The notes under the pieces were generated by a model that did not search any database, had not been told where the DNA came from, and was given only the letters and a program-made list of their open reading frames with translations. Made by a program: the position numbers and the translations under genes. A stretch of 6,484 bases of DNA from UBA6065 sp038063975 (GTDB lineage: Bacteria; Patescibacteriota; Minisyncoccia; Phycocordibacterales; UBA6065): positions 1-6,484 of the forward strand of contig JBBTTY010000018.1 in assembly GCA_038063975.1 (NCBI GenBank), read 5' to 3'. Below, one piece after another: positions 6,073 to 6,484 of the stretch. How positions within the stretch are numbered: position 1 is the first letter of the stretch; each line of letters starts with the position of its first letter.

Positions 6073-6484
6073 TTATAGTTTTTTGATTTGCTCGATTATT
6101 TCGGGAAATTCTTCTTGTCTGAAGTGGCCACGGTCTTTGAATATTTGAGTATGGGCTTTCGGCAGGTCTTTTTGATAGCTTTTCATATTTGAAAAGGGAA
6201 CCACTTGATCATCTTGGCTATAATAGAGAAATATTTCGCCACCTTGTTTTTCGAATTGTTTGAGCTTTTTTGGCAGAACAAAATCAGCCACAGAATGTTC
6301 AAATTTCTCACTATGGGGAGCGGTCACGAGCATCGTAGCTCTAATTTTTTTTGGAAATTTATTTTCCGAGAGATATTTTGCCAAAAATATTCCGCCGAGA
6401 GAATGACCTATGAAAATAACACCATTTTCTATAAAAGGCACGATTTTATCAAACCAAATTTTCCATTCTATATATTTTGCATTG
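6073..6484 (-). CDS. RBBP9/YdeN-type alpha/beta serine hydrolase (5' end outside window)
   Basis: The C-terminal 136 residues of a small alpha/beta-hydrolase. A GTG at 6441 could start a 122-residue protein, but the frame remains open to the right edge. The 14 upstream residues (with AKYIEWKIWFDKI) fit the family's sequence before the nucleophile elbow. A start at the GTG would also remove the first part of the fold, so the real start lies beyond 6484. Numbering from the edge, the nucleophile elbow is GHSLGG (26-31, Ser28), the acid is in SQDDQVVPF (probably Asp92) and the base is in DRGHF (His120), giving a complete Ser-Asp-His triad. These proteins are cytoplasmic esterases or peptidases with poorly defined natural substrates. 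The gene is first of the visible minus-strand set and is almost fused to the M32 peptidase (2-base gap), so the two are probably co-expressed. Confidence 0.88.
   Translation of the reverse strand, partial: NAKYIEWKIWFDKIVPFIENGVIFIGHSLGGIFLAKYLSENKFPKKIRATMLVTAPHSEKFEHSVADFVLPKKLKQFEKQGGEIFLYYSQDDQVVPFSNMKSYQKDLPKAHTQIFKDRGHFRQEEFPEIIEQIKKL

Noticed and set aside
6073..6441. GTG at 6441 as the start of a complete 122-residue hydrolase
   Set aside because: The frame continues to the window edge with family-like sequence, and this start would leave the fold without its first strands.

Overview
The window looks like bacterial chromosome from a small, AT-rich genome. It contains seven protein genes, two of them cut by the window edges, packed with gaps of 2 to 44 bases. 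No stretch over 300 bases lacks a gene. I see no tRNA, rRNA, CRISPR array or insertion sequence. The gene content suits the Candidate Phyla Radiation (Patescibacteria, perhaps a Parcubacteria-type lineage): a diversity-generating-type reverse transcriptase, FtsEX, a CapA-like phosphoesterase, an M32 carboxypeptidase, a DHH phosphoesterase and a small serine hydrolase, with almost no Shine-Dalgarno sequences. This placement is inferred from gene style. No ribosomal marker is present to prove it.

Left half, plus strand: the 3' part of a reverse transcriptase gene (3-1010, open at the left edge) is followed 23 bases later by ftsE (1034-1714), ftsX (1751-2668) and a membrane-anchored CapA-like protein (2713-3651). 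FtsE and FtsX form the division-linked ABC transporter-like complex that controls peptidoglycan hydrolases across the membrane. The CapA-like protein is probably also a cell-surface enzyme. Candidate -10 boxes lie exactly 6 bases before the ATG of both ftsE and ftsX, which suggests leaderless transcripts. A perfect 14-bp tandem duplication sits directly before the CapA-like gene.

Right half, minus strand: a partial RBBP9/YdeN-type serine hydrolase (open at the right edge), an M32 metallocarboxypeptidase and a DHH phosphoesterase, read towards the left. The first two are separated by only 2 bases. The DHH gene has its own extended -10 promoter. The set fits turnover of peptides and nucleotides in a scavenging cell. 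The two halves converge at 3652-3674 in an A-rich, three-copy short repeat with no clear terminator hairpin.

The most interesting item is the reverse transcriptase. Its GxxxSQ motif points to the diversity-generating retroelement group, and its GC content (about 36%) is well below that of the adjacent ftsE (about 46%). Any template repeat, variable repeat or accessory gene would have to lie left of the window.
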